Assembly (NCBI RefSeq): GCF_003202435.1
Contig: NZ_QJHK01000001.1
Coordinates: 62,001 to 126,000 of the forward strand
From: Flavobacterium cheongpyeongense
Lineage (GTDB): Bacteria > Bacteroidota > Bacteroidia > Flavobacteriales > Flavobacteriaceae
Reading direction: 5' to 3'
DNA: 64,000 nt
Shown here: positions 53,803-63,621 of the stretch, in pieces
Layout of the letters: every line of letters starts with the position of its first letter
Numbering within the stretch: position 1 is the first letter of the stretch
Made by a program: the position numbers and the translations under genes
Notes under the pieces: generated by a model
What the model was told of the DNA's origin: nothing
Seen by the model: only the letters and a program-made list of their open reading frames with translations
Databases searched by the model: none

Positions 53803-54837
53803 ATGATTAGAAAATTTTACCATAAGTTCAAATTTTTTTATAAAAATATTCTTCCCAGTTATTTTATTGGCTCACCCTTCATGAGTTCACTTTATTATCT
53901 TTTATTTTCATCAAAATTTAAAAGAGAAGAGCGTGCAGTATTAGCCGGAAGAATCAAGCACATAAAAGAAACAAACAATGAAAAGGCGAATATGTATACT
54001 CTTATACGAAATGTTCATCGTATCGAAAAGGGATTATTAATGCGTCCAAGAAAAGATATTTTCGGGTTGGATTTTATAGTTGAAACAATCAATAACTTTG
54101 AAACTCTTTACGTGCCATCGAATTGTATTCCTAATTCACAAATTAAATGGACGTATGATGTGCTAAGTGAATATTTTAGTATAACAGGAAGTAATCCTGT
54201 TTTGGACGTTCAAAGGGAAAGGTTTAAAAAGATTACTGTTTTAAATGAAAAGACGATTCCTACTTCAATACCATATAAAAGAATTGAATCAGACAGACCA
54301 TCTATTTCCTACGAAGAATTTTATAAACTTACAAAATATAGAAGATCTGTTCGGTGGTTTCTTAATAAAAAAGTTCCACATGAACTATTAGATAAAGCGG
54401 TTTTAGCTGCAAATCAAGCACCTACAGCATGTAATAGACAGCCTTATGAATATAGAATAATTGATGATCCTGAACTCTTGGAAGTAGTAAGAAAAATTCC
54501 AATGGGGTTAAAAGGATATGAACATAATATTCCAGTGATGATAGTTGTTGTAGGTAACCTTGATGCATACTTTGATGAAAGGGATAGACATGTTATTTAT
54601 GTAGATGCTTCATTAGCAAATATGAGCTTTATATTTGCACTTGAAACGCTTGGATTAAGTTCTTGTGCGGTTAATTGGCCTGATATAGAGGATCTTGAAT
54701 TGAAAATGGAAAAGGTATTATCACTTGAAAAGCATCAAAGACCAATAATGTGCATAGCAGTTGGGTATCCTGATCCAGAAGGAATGGTTGCTTATTCAGA
54801 AAAAAGAGATATTGAATTAATAAGAAAATACAATTAA
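53803..54837 (+). CDS. Nitroreductase-family protein with N-terminal extension
   Basis: This 344-residue protein has a nitroreductase fold over roughly 165-344: YRRSVRWF, NQAPTACNRQPYEYRI, a VDASLANMSFIFALETLGLSS signature and GYPDPEGM, the flavin-binding set. The first 160 residues are an extra, family-specific N-terminal region rich in basic residues. Such proteins recur in polysaccharide clusters next to pyruvyl transferases, where a redox step is suspected but not settled. The next gene starts 2 bases later. Confidence 0.78.
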   Translation: MIRKFYHKFKFFYKNILPSYFIGSPFMSSLYYLLFSSKFKREERAVLAGRIKHIKETNNEKANMYTLIRNVHRIEKGLLMRPRKDIFGLDFIVETINNFETLYVPSNCIPNSQIKWTYDVLSEYFSITGSNPVLDVQRERFKKITVLNEKTIPTSIPYKRIESDRPSISYEEFYKLTKYRRSVRWFLNKKVPHELLDKAVLAANQAPTACNRQPYEYRIIDDPELLEVVRKIPMGLKGYEHNIPVMIVVVGNLDAYFDERDRHVIYVDASLANMSFIFALETLGLSSCAVNWPDIEDLELKMEKVLSLEKHQRPIMCIAVGYPDPEGMVAYSEKRDIELIRKYN

Positions 54838-54839
54838 TT

Positions 54840-55997
54840 ATGATTATTCAAATTGACGGGATTAATACCCTTAATAAAGGTGCAGAACTTATGCTTGTCG
54901 CAATTCTTGAAGAGTTGGATAAAAAATATCCTAACGCAACTGTTTATTTAAACCCTGACAGTGTTCTTGATCAAAGACTTCTGCCAAAATATAATCTTAA
55001 TGTAAAAAAAAGGTTAGGTTTAAAATTAGGGCGTTATATAAATGGGCTGTGTTTTAGAGTACATATTGATAATCCATTTTCCTATTTCAAAGAAAATTAT
55101 GCACCTAAGAATGTTGATTTTATACTTGATGCAAGCGGGTTTAAATATTCTGATCAATGGAATAGGTCAGATAATTGGCTAGAAATGAAAGAAAATTATT
55201 ATAGTATTGCTAAGAAAAATGGGACAAAAGTATATTTTCTAACTCAGGCTTTAGGGCCATTTAAGTCAGAGAGTGGAAAGAGGTCAATTCAAATGATTAG
55301 CAAATATAGTGATTTGATTTTTGCAAGGGAAGAAGCTTCTTACAATTATGCAATTGAGGCAAAGGCTGATCCAAATAAACTTATGGTTTCTTGTGATTTT
55401 ACACTAAAAGTTTCAGGTGCAATTCCTTCACGCTGGAAGCATTTAAAAGGTTCTATTGCAATAATCCCAAATAAAAAAATGATTACTCATGGAGGAAATA
55501 AATCTGAAGATTATTTAAATCTATTTTTAAAAATTATAAAGTTCTTTAAAGAAAAGGAAGAAAATGTTTTCTTGTTAAATCATGAATCAATGGGGGATTA
55601 TAAAATTTGTCAATTGATTAATTCTCATCTTGATAATGATCTTGAAATTGTTTCAGGGATAACAGCTAAAGAAATTAAAGGTGTTATAGGAGTTTCAAAG
55701 ATGGTCATTTCTTCAAGGTTTCATGGAGTTGCAAGCTCTTTAAGTCAAGGTGTACCTTGTCTTGCCACAAGTTGGAATCATAAATATGAAATGCTTTTTA
55801 AAAATTTTGATCAAAAAGATTGTGTCTTAAATGCAAATAATAAAATTGAAGATAATTTAGAGAGAATAGAGTCTATCTATGAAAATTATGATGCAATACA
55901 AACAGAACTAAGTAACAGAAAGCCTGAACTTGTAGATCAGATTAATAATATGTGGAAAGTAATTTTTGATGATTATGAGCAATCTTATGGATCTTAG
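54840..55997 (+). CDS. Polysaccharide pyruvyl transferase
   Basis: This 385-residue enzyme matches the polysaccharide pyruvyl transferase family: NTLNKGAELMLVAILEEL at the N-terminus and VSKMVISSRFHGVASSLSQG with PCLATSWNHKYEML near residue 285-320. It would add a pyruvate ketal to a sugar of the repeat unit using phosphoenolpyruvate. The CDS overlaps the next gene by about 23 bases, indicating translational coupling. Confidence 0.86.
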   Translation: MIIQIDGINTLNKGAELMLVAILEELDKKYPNATVYLNPDSVLDQRLLPKYNLNVKKRLGLKLGRYINGLCFRVHIDNPFSYFKENYAPKNVDFILDASGFKYSDQWNRSDNWLEMKENYYSIAKKNGTKVYFLTQALGPFKSESGKRSIQMISKYSDLIFAREEASYNYAIEAKADPNKLMVSCDFTLKVSGAIPSRWKHLKGSIAIIPNKKMITHGGNKSEDYLNLFLKIIKFFKEKEENVFLLNHESMGDYKICQLINSHLDNDLEIVSGITAKEIKGVIGVSKMVISSRFHGVASSLSQGVPCLATSWNHKYEMLFKNFDQKDCVLNANNKIEDNLERIESIYENYDAIQTELSNRKPELVDQINNMWKVIFDDYEQSYGS

Positions 55998-56892
55998 TAT
56001 AATAATTCCGCATAAAAATTCGCAAAACCTCTTACAGCGGTGCTTAGATTCTATTCCTGAATCTGATAATATTGAAATTATTATAATTGATGACAATAGT
56101 TCAAATGTGAATAAGGAGATTTTTCCTGGAGTAAACAGAAAGGATACAAAAGTAATTTTTAGTGAAACAGATATTACTGCTGGTGGTGCCAGGAATATTG
56201 GTTTAGACCATGTAAGTAATAAATGGATGATTTTTGCAGATGCAGATGATTTTTTTCTTAAAGATGCCTTTGTCGTTTTTGAAAAAACATTGGTAAATCA
56301 AGAGATTGATATTTATTATTTTAGAGTTAGCAGTGTTTTTTCAGATACTTTAGAACGTGCAACAAGGGATAAAGGAGTCAATACCTTAGTTGATCATTTT
56401 TTAACAGATGAAGCTAAATTAAGACTTAAGCACATTGTGCCGTGGGGAAAAGTCTTTTCTTCAGAATTTGTACGACGTAATTCAATTAGGTTTGATGAAG
56501 TCCCAGCAAGTAATGATATTATGTTTGGAGTCAAAACAGGTTTTTTAGCAAAAAAAATCACTGTAATACAACAAGAAGTATATTGTGTTACAATGAACAG
56601 AGGAAGCATAAGTAATACTCTTACTGCACAAAATAATAGAAGTAGATATATTGTCATGCTTAAGTATAATGAATATTTAAGAAAAAATCAATATAATAGT
56701 TTTCAAAATTCAATAAGACCTTTTATTTTTAATTCACTCAAGTTTGGTTTTATTGATTTTTTTGAATCTCTTAAATTAATGTTTTATTACAAGGATAGTT
56801 TCTTTTATAATTTTCATCCTTTCCGATCAGCTAAGACCTTTCTAAATATAAAAATGAATAGAGAGAAAAATAGCAAATACATTATTAAATAG
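55975..56892 (+). CDS. Glycosyltransferase family 2
   Basis: This 305-residue enzyme has an inverting GT-A fold: LSIIIPHKNSQNLLQRCLDS at the start, IIIDDNSS, AGGARNIGLDHVSNKW and the ADADD (DxD-like) motif. The start is uncertain between the ATGs at 55975 and 55987; both fall inside the end of the pyruvyl transferase gene. Sugar specificity unknown. The C-terminus (about 220-305) is family-specific. Confidence 0.86.
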   Translation: MSNLMDLSIIIPHKNSQNLLQRCLDSIPESDNIEIIIIDDNSSNVNKEIFPGVNRKDTKVIFSETDITAGGARNIGLDHVSNKWMIFADADDFFLKDAFVVFEKTLVNQEIDIYYFRVSSVFSDTLERATRDKGVNTLVDHFLTDEAKLRLKHIVPWGKVFSSEFVRRNSIRFDEVPASNDIMFGVKTGFLAKKITVIQQEVYCVTMNRGSISNTLTAQNNRSRYIVMLKYNEYLRKNQYNSFQNSIRPFIFNSLKFGFIDFFESLKLMFYYKDSFFYNFHPFRSAKTFLNIKMNREKNSKYIIK

Positions 56893-56969
56893 ATTTTAAA
56901 TAAAGACAGCGTTATATTCAAAAATTGTTTTAAAAACACAAATGGATGATTAGAAAAGATATGGTTAAA

Positions 56970-58826
56970 ATGAATTTTAGATATGATATTGGAATTCTTA
57001 GGGCAATTGCTGTATTAGTTGTAATTTTTTTTCACTATCAAATACCATTGTTTCAAGGTGGTTTTGTGGGGGTTGATGTTTTTTTTGTTATAAGCGGATT
57101 TCTGATGACAAGTATTATTTTAAAAGGCTTTTTACATAAGTCATTTTCACTTAATGAATTTTATAATCGCCGTTTTGTAAGAATTGCTCCTGCATTGATC
57201 GGTATGACGCTTTGTATTTTAATACTAACATATTTTATTTATTTTCCTATTGATTTTAAACAGGTATCGTTATATTGTTTTTATTCTACCTTATTTCTTT
57301 CAAATTATTATTATCTTTTTAATTCGGGTTATTTTGATCCATCTTCGCAATCTAATATTTTATTACACACTTGGTCACTTTCTGTTGAATGGCAATTTTA
57401 CATTATTTATCCTCTTTTTTTGTTATTTGTTAAAAATATATACACTAAACGAAGAAAGAAATTCAATAATATATTTTTGGTATTGGCATTACTTTCTTTT
57501 TTGTTAATGATTGTATTTAATAACTTTCTTCCATCATCTTTTTCTAAGATAAGTTTTTTTTCGTTTACTCACAGAGCATGGGAAATGATGGTTGGTGGAA
57601 TGGCATTTTTATATAAAGATTTTTTTGACAACAAGATATCAAATGTCTTAAAAAGAATTTTAAATCTTTTAGCATTAATTTTCATTGGTTTTAGTGTTGT
57701 TTATTTTAATGAGAAAGATATATGGCCATCTTCTTTTACTTTGATTCCAGTTTTAAGTTCTTTTGTAATAATTGCAACGCATCAGGAATTCGGTTTTTAC
57801 AAAAACTCAATTGTTCAATATATTGGGAATATATCTTATTCATGGTATTTATGGCACTGGCCCATATATGTTATCTCTAAATACTTTGATTTTAAAGGGG
57901 TTTGGGTGACTGTTTTTCTTATTGTTTTGTCTTTTTTATTATCATCTTTATCTTATGAATTTATTGAAAAAAGATCAAAAAACATAAAAACAAAGACTCT
58001 CATTAGAGCAACATTCATTCTGATTTTTGCCTCTGTAATAGGTTCTTTTTTTTCTATTAATAAAAAGATGTTTTCTAAAGAGGCAATAGATGTGACTGAG
58101 TTTAAATCTAATTATGAACAAACTAGAAAAAAACAATTTAATTCTGGTGTATGCCATAATGTTACTAAAATAAAATATAAACAATGCCTATGTTTAAATA
58201 CTAAAAAGAAAAATATTTTATTACTGGGAGATAGTCATGCAGGTCAGTTTTCATTGTCGTTGAGAACAAAATTAGATTCAACAAAATTTAATTTTATGGA
58301 GCACACTGTTGTAGGTTCTTTTCCGCTTATAAATGCGAAAGGTGAACAAAATTCTACAAGACAGTTTAAAAGTCTTATGGACAAATTTATTACTGGAAAT
58401 AAAAATAATATAAATTTAATATTACTATCATGTAATTGGATGAACTATCCTACTTCAGGTGGTTATAAATCAAACAGAGAATTAGGTGAAGCAATTAATG
58501 CTACAATAAAAATGTTTGAAAAATTAGGGATAAGAGTTCTTGTTATAGGTCAAGGAGAGGAATATAATATTGAATATCCTAGGGTATTAGCGTTTAATTT
58601 TCAAGGAAATAGGCGAAAAAATTATGTAAATCGTGAGTCAGCAGAATTAAATAATGACTTAAAAAAAATCATACCATCAAAAAACTATTTTAATATATTT
58701 TTAAGTAGTGAAATTCAACATTATGATTCTAAAAATAAAGTACCATATATGTTCGATGATGATCATATGACATTATATGGTGCTAATCAGATAGTAGATT
58801 TATTTCTTAAAAAAAAAATTTTTTGA
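56970..58826 (+). CDS. OafA/YrhL-type acyltransferase with SGNH domain
   Basis: The start at 56970 (618 residues, MNFRYDIGILRAIAVLVVIF) fits the family better than the ATG at 56946. Residues 1-350 hold about ten membrane helices of the Acyltransferase_3 fold, with FFHY near 20-25 and GGFVGVDVFFVISGFLM. The C-terminal domain is SGNH-like: LLLGDSHAGQ near 420 and DDDHMTLYGAN near 598. Such proteins O-acetylate surface sugars. Gene position inside the polysaccharide locus supports that role. Confidence 0.87.
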   Translation: MNFRYDIGILRAIAVLVVIFFHYQIPLFQGGFVGVDVFFVISGFLMTSIILKGFLHKSFSLNEFYNRRFVRIAPALIGMTLCILILTYFIYFPIDFKQVSLYCFYSTLFLSNYYYLFNSGYFDPSSQSNILLHTWSLSVEWQFYIIYPLFLLFVKNIYTKRRKKFNNIFLVLALLSFLLMIVFNNFLPSSFSKISFFSFTHRAWEMMVGGMAFLYKDFFDNKISNVLKRILNLLALIFIGFSVVYFNEKDIWPSSFTLIPVLSSFVIIATHQEFGFYKNSIVQYIGNISYSWYLWHWPIYVISKYFDFKGVWVTVFLIVLSFLLSSLSYEFIEKRSKNIKTKTLIRATFILIFASVIGSFFSINKKMFSKEAIDVTEFKSNYEQTRKKQFNSGVCHNVTKIKYKQCLCLNTKKKNILLLGDSHAGQFSLSLRTKLDSTKFNFMEHTVVGSFPLINAKGEQNSTRQFKSLMDKFITGNKNNINLILLSCNWMNYPTSGGYKSNRELGEAINATIKMFEKLGIRVLVIGQGEEYNIEYPRVLAFNFQGNRRKNYVNRESAELNNDLKKIIPSKNYFNIFLSSEIQHYDSKNKVPYMFDDDHMTLYGANQIVDLFLKKKIF

Positions 58827-58830
58827 ACCG

Positions 58831-59841
58831 ATGAAAAAAAAAATAGCCTATATTTTATATCAGATTGGTATGATTTCTGGAAGATCGAATGGTGTTAGGA
58901 GTCAAGCAATGACTTCATGTGACATACTAAATGAATATGGTAATGAATGTATTTTAATAAACGGATGGGGAAATTATGATTGGAAATCCTTTGACGCAAT
59001 TCATATTTATGGTTATGATGTTGCTATTTATACATTTGTAAAATTTCTATCAGAGAAAAATCCAAATATTTATTTGTCGCCGATTATTGATTCTACAAAA
59101 CCATTTAATGTCTATAAATGGGCGACATATAATGGCTTTGAAAAATTAAGACTATATAGTAATAATTATTCTCTTCGTAAAGCATTGAGAATAGTTAAAG
59201 GGGTCTTAGCTCGTAGCGAGCACGAAGGAAGGTATTACAAAGAATCTTTTGGAATGAATTCCGAAAAGGTATTCAATGTACCACTTTCATATGGTATAGA
59301 AAATCCATCTAATATCGATGAAGTTTTACAAAATAAAGAAGAATTTTGTTTTCATTTAAGTTCTCTTTATCAAGAACGAAAAAATGTTTTGAGACTTGTA
59401 TTAGCAGCCAAAAAATATGGATTTAAACTTGTACTTGCTGGAAGTACAGGGAATGAAGATGATTTTTTAAAAATTCGGCAAACTATTGGAGATTCTGAAA
59501 ACATAACTGTTTTAGGATATATTTCTGATGAAGAGTTGAAAGAATTGTATGCTAGAGCTAAAGTCTTTGCTCTTCCTAGCATAAGCGAAGGTGTTGGTAT
59601 TGTGGCAATGGATGCAGCTGTTTATGGATGTAATATTGCAATTACAAACATAGAGGGGCCTAAGGAATATTATCCCCATTATAAAACGGTGGCTATTTTA
59701 GATCCATATAGTATTGATAGTATTGGAGAAAATATCGTAAAACTTCTGAAAGAAAAGAATGATAAAATCCTTTATGAACACATGTTAAGAAACTTTTCTA
59801 GAGATAGGGTCTATTCATTTTTAAAAAATATTTATGATTAA
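58831..59841 (+). CDS. Glycosyltransferase family 4-like
   Basis: This 336-residue protein has a GT-B C-terminal half: FHLSSLYQERKNVLRLVLAA, LAGSTGNEDDF, ITVLGYISDEELKELYARAK and ALPSISEGVGIVAMDAAVYG (the E-x7-E-like region). The N-terminal acceptor half is less conserved. Donor and acceptor are unknown. It follows the acyltransferase by 4 bases. Confidence 0.83.
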   Translation: MKKKIAYILYQIGMISGRSNGVRSQAMTSCDILNEYGNECILINGWGNYDWKSFDAIHIYGYDVAIYTFVKFLSEKNPNIYLSPIIDSTKPFNVYKWATYNGFEKLRLYSNNYSLRKALRIVKGVLARSEHEGRYYKESFGMNSEKVFNVPLSYGIENPSNIDEVLQNKEEFCFHLSSLYQERKNVLRLVLAAKKYGFKLVLAGSTGNEDDFLKIRQTIGDSENITVLGYISDEELKELYARAKVFALPSISEGVGIVAMDAAVYGCNIAITNIEGPKEYYPHYKTVAILDPYSIDSIGENIVKLLKEKNDKILYEHMLRNFSRDRVYSFLKNIYD

Positions 59842-59976
59842 TAAAGATGTTAAAAATAAATCGATCTCAGTTTGTTTAACTTCAGATGGTATAAGTACAT
59901 TTTGTGCTTGGTTTTTTTACAAATCCCAGTATCAGTTTTCTATATTGATTGAATTAAAATATTTAAAATTAGTACA

Positions 59977-61206
59977 ATGCTTAGAAGAGATATAAACTCT
60001 GGGCTGTTTACCAATATTGGAGTAGCATTAGCACTTGTTGGAGTGCCATTAGGGATGTATTTTAACTATTTATTTCCATTTGTTAAATGGTCACCTATCT
60101 TCATGTTTTTTTCATTTTTATTTATAATTTCATCTAAGAATCTATTTTTAGGAAGATTTCCTTCGTTCAATAAAATGTTTATAATTATTTTTATATATCA
60201 GTTGTTGATGATTTTTTATGGTATTTTCTCTACTAAATTGACGACCCAATATTTAAGTTTTCATATTTATATATTATCGTTGCTAGTAGCTTATTCGACT
60301 AATGAATTGAGATACTCATACAAGAATGTTATAGTAACTACATTTTATATTTCTGCAATTTGTAGTTTATTGGGGGCTTTTTTTTTGTGGAGTGGTCTAG
60401 TTACCGGAGAAAAGGCATGGGAATTAAGACAAGATAACGAAGAATATGCTTTAGAACAATTTACTGTTGTAGTTGGCGCAATTACCAATTTTATTTGTGC
60501 ATTATGTTGGCAAGTAAAGAACATTAAGTTGAAATTGATTGTCTGGCTTTTTATTGCTCTGGATGCCTATATAATTTTTAGATCAGGAAAAAGAACCCCT
60601 GTATTTGTAAGTCTAATAATTTTAATTATATATTCGTACAAAACTGGAGGAATAAATAATAAGTTACTATTGCGATACTTTAAGATTTTTATGTTGCTCG
60701 CCATTTTAGCAGTATCTTTTTATATAAATGTTGATTTCTTTCAAAAATTAGTTGATAATTTTTTCTATAATTTTTATAATGGGGTCTTAAATATACTTGG
60801 TAATACAGATGTACGTGATACTACAGGTTCAGCAATTGCTCGATATAATTCTAGGAAATGGACATATGAGTATATTGAAAATAATTTTAGCTTTTTAAAT
60901 TATATTTTTGGTGCGGGATATATGACTCGTTGGATTGACAATCCTCTTTTACAATCTTATTTAGATATGGGACTTTTTGGTTTACTTTTTTATATATTGT
61001 TAATATTGATTTATCCTATAAAATCTTATATTAAAGGAAATTCTACCATTGTACTTTTTGCAATTTTACTTTGTGTATATAATTTTATGGCATCTATAAG
61101 TTCAGGGAATCCATATGCATATATAAAACATATTCCCGTAGTTTTTTTAGCTTTTACAGTGAATTTAGAGAGGAAAAACAATAGAAAATCTTCAGTAAGG
61201 CTTTAA
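59977..61206 (+). CDS. wzy: Wzy-like O-antigen/polysaccharide polymerase
   Basis: This 409-residue protein has about ten hydrophobic helices and a large extracellular loop region (around residues 250-310, FFYNFYNGVLNILGNTDVRD). This is typical of Wzy/O-antigen polymerases, which are recognised by topology rather than motifs. The loop motif RDTTGSAIARYNSRKW fits the family's loops. It would polymerise repeat units flipped by the Wzx protein. A 135-base gap before it contains no supported gene. Confidence 0.75.
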   Translation: MLRRDINSGLFTNIGVALALVGVPLGMYFNYLFPFVKWSPIFMFFSFLFIISSKNLFLGRFPSFNKMFIIIFIYQLLMIFYGIFSTKLTTQYLSFHIYILSLLVAYSTNELRYSYKNVIVTTFYISAICSLLGAFFLWSGLVTGEKAWELRQDNEEYALEQFTVVVGAITNFICALCWQVKNIKLKLIVWLFIALDAYIIFRSGKRTPVFVSLIILIIYSYKTGGINNKLLLRYFKIFMLLAILAVSFYINVDFFQKLVDNFFYNFYNGVLNILGNTDVRDTTGSAIARYNSRKWTYEYIENNFSFLNYIFGAGYMTRWIDNPLLQSYLDMGLFGLLFYILLILIYPIKSYIKGNSTIVLFAILLCVYNFMASISSGNPYAYIKHIPVVFLAFTVNLERKNNRKSSVRL

Positions 61207-61295
61207 ATAGAGAAAATAAAATATTATTATAAGGGACTATCAAAGCTCAGTTTTTTAGAAATATAGTTTCTTTTTGAATTTAATATATAAATTGA

Positions 61296-62471
61296 ATGAA
61301 AACAATAATTATTTATCATTACTTAGCTTCTTATCGACTGCCTATATTCAATGAACTTATGAAGTCAGATAAAATAGAGTTTACTCTTTACTCCGGCAAT
61401 ACTAGTGATATTGAAATAAAAAAAATAGAAACAGATTATTCTTTAAAAAAAATAAATGATGGGGGATTGCGTTGGTTTTTTTTAAAGAATAGATGGTTTC
61501 TAAAAAATAAAATACTTTGGCAGTCCGGATTAATAAATTTAGCAATTAAAGGAGATTATGATTCTGTCATTTTTTTAGGATCGCCATATCATATTTCTAC
61601 ATGGTTTGCTGCTATAGTGGCAAGATTAAGAAGAAAAAGAGTATTCTATTGGATGCACGGAGTCTATAAGGATAAAATTACTTTTGTTGATTACTTCAAA
61701 TTATTTGTTTTTTATAAAATAGCTAATGGTTTTTTTTTATATGGAAGACGAGCGTACAATGTATTAAATAAGTATAAAGTTAAGCCTAAAGAGGATATTC
61801 ATATAATCTATAATTCGTTGGATTATGAAAAGAGTCTTGAATTTAGAAAACTTATTACTGAAAAAGATATTTGTGATTACAGACTTAAATATTTTAATGA
61901 TAAAGATACTCCAGTAATTGTTTTTATAGGAAGATTAAATTCTATTAAGCGCTTAGACATGATAATTGAAGCACAGAGTTATCTTAAATTAAAACACAAT
62001 AAAAACTTTTTTAATACTCTTATAATTGGCGATGGTGAAGAAAGACAAAGACTTGAAATGCTGGTAGATCAAAATGATTTAAGAAAAAATGTCTCTTTTT
62101 TAGGAGCTATATATGACGAAGAAATTAATAGTGAAGCTTTGATGTATGCAGATCTTTGTGTTACTCCTGGAGAAATTGGCTTAACAGCTATTCATAGTTT
62201 AGCATATGGTACTCCTGTTATTTCTCATGACAATCTAAATTTACAAATGCCAGAAGTAGAGTCTATTAGTAGAGGAGTAAATGGAGACTTATATAAGTAT
62301 AGTAATTTAGAAGATTTGGCAAATGTGATTGAAAATTGGTTGTTAATAAAACCTATTAAAGACCAATCACTAGTCTCTAATTGTTATAAGGTAATTGATG
62401 ATTATTATAATCCAGATTACCAGTTAAAAATTTTTGAATCAGTCTTGTGTAATCTAAAAATATATAAATGA
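61296..62471 (+). CDS. Glycosyltransferase family 4
   Basis: This 391-residue GT-B enzyme has VFIGRLNSIKRLDMIIEAQS, LIIGDGEERQRLEML, VSFLGAIYDEEINSEALMYA and the C-terminal EIGLTAIHSLAYGTPVISHD, where the catalytic Glu is expected. Sugar specificity unknown. Its stop overlaps the following acetyltransferase start by 4 bases. Confidence 0.87.
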   Translation: MKTIIIYHYLASYRLPIFNELMKSDKIEFTLYSGNTSDIEIKKIETDYSLKKINDGGLRWFFLKNRWFLKNKILWQSGLINLAIKGDYDSVIFLGSPYHISTWFAAIVARLRRKRVFYWMHGVYKDKITFVDYFKLFVFYKIANGFFLYGRRAYNVLNKYKVKPKEDIHIIYNSLDYEKSLEFRKLITEKDICDYRLKYFNDKDTPVIVFIGRLNSIKRLDMIIEAQSYLKLKHNKNFFNTLIIGDGEERQRLEMLVDQNDLRKNVSFLGAIYDEEINSEALMYADLCVTPGEIGLTAIHSLAYGTPVISHDNLNLQMPEVESISRGVNGDLYKYSNLEDLANVIENWLLIKPIKDQSLVSNCYKVIDDYYNPDYQLKIFESVLCNLKIYK

Positions 62472-63040
62472 ATATTATTTTTAAATTAAAACAAAGTAAT
62501 GAATTAGCCTTAATATATAGGTTTTTTAAAAGACTCTTTATTAAATATGTATATGGTTTAAAAAGAGTGCATAAAACATTTAATGTTGGTGGGAAATGTA
62601 AAATAAGTAAAGATTTTGAGGCGGGTGAATATTCTTATGTCGGGAATAATTGTTTGATTTATCCTGGAGTTTCAATAGGAAGATATACTATGTTGGCGCA
62701 AAATGTGCAGATAATTGGAGCAGATCATAATTATAATATACCAGGTTTGCCAACGACTTTTTCAGGTAGACCAAATTTAAAAAAGACTATAATTGGTAGG
62801 GACGTATGGATCGGTGCTAATAGTATTATTATGGCTGGAATAAAAATTGGAGATGGAAGCATTATTGCTGCAGGTTCAGTCGTTACTAAAAATATAGATT
62901 CATTTATCATAGTGGGTGGTGTTCCAGCTAGTTTTATAAGAAAACGTTTTAGCTCTATTGATGATGAATTATTGCATTTGGATATGCTAAATGGAAAAAC
63001 ATTAAAAAATATACGTAATAAACCAATAAGAATTGATTGA
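62468..63040 (+). CDS. Hexapeptide-repeat acetyltransferase
   Basis: This 190-residue protein has left-handed beta-helix hexapeptide units (YSYVGNNCLIYPGVSIGRYT, IIGRDVWIGANSIIMAGIKI, GDGSIIAAGSVVTKNI) and the VGGVPASFIRKRF ending typical of the CatB/WbbJ group. The catalytic histidine is probably in GADHNYNIPG. It is likely to O- or N-acetylate a sugar of the polymer. Confidence 0.87.
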   Translation: MNIIFKLKQSNELALIYRFFKRLFIKYVYGLKRVHKTFNVGGKCKISKDFEAGEYSYVGNNCLIYPGVSIGRYTMLAQNVQIIGADHNYNIPGLPTTFSGRPNLKKTIIGRDVWIGANSIIMAGIKIGDGSIIAAGSVVTKNIDSFIIVGGVPASFIRKRFSSIDDELLHLDMLNGKTLKNIRNKPIRID

Positions 63041-63054
63041 TTAATTAATATATA

Positions 63055-63621
63055 ATGGACAAATATAAATCTATGAAATATCAAATTCCAAAATATATTG
63101 ATACAATTCCAAAATCTGATAAAGTTTATAGGTTAATTTGGCGTATCACTTCCTTGTTTTTGTTTAAACCCTTTTCGTTACCTTTTTTTAATGGCTGGCG
63201 AATTTTTTTGTTGAGAATTTTTGGGGCGAGTATTGGAAAAAATTGTGTTATTCATGCTTCAATTGATTTACCATCTCCTAAAAATTTAAAGCTAGGGTCG
63301 TTCTCAGCCTTAGGTCCTGGTGTTAAGTTTCATTTTGGAAAAACTATTATTGGAAACAAGGTTACTGTTTCCCAAAGGACATACTTATGTAGTGCTACAC
63401 ATGAAACTACATCAATAAATACACCTTTTGTGTCAGGTACTATAGTCATAAATGATTTTGCTTGGGTTGCAGCCGAAGCATTTATAATGACAAATGTTAC
63501 AATTGGAGAAGGAGCAATTGTAGGAGCTAGATCTGCTGTTTTTAAAGATGTAGATGATTGGACAATTATTGGAGGAAACCCTGCTAAATTTATTAAAAAA
63601 AGAATTGTTTATGATAAGTGA
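63055..63621 (+). CDS. WcaF-like acetyltransferase
   Basis: This 188-residue protein has a WcaF-like layout: an N-terminal helical part with FFNGWRIFLLRIFGASIGKN, then hexapeptide units (NLKLGSFSALGPGVKFHFGK, CSATHETTSINTPFVSG, AFIMTNVTIGEGAIVGARSA) and GGNPAKFIKKR. The ATH motif should carry the catalytic His. Its stop overlaps the start of the next, similar gene. Confidence 0.85.
   Translation: MDKYKSMKYQIPKYIDTIPKSDKVYRLIWRITSLFLFKPFSLPFFNGWRIFLLRIFGASIGKNCVIHASIDLPSPKNLKLGSFSALGPGVKFHFGKTIIGNKVTVSQRTYLCSATHETTSINTPFVSGTIVINDFAWVAAEAFIMTNVTIGEGAIVGARSAVFKDVDDWTIIGGNPAKFIKKRIVYDK

Noticed and set aside
59834..59995. 53-codon frame starting MINKDVKNKSISVCLTS, like a GT2 beginning
   Set aside because: Only the first line recalls a GT2 start; there is no nucleotide-binding Asp and it overlaps the next gene. 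It could be a relic, but I cannot support it.
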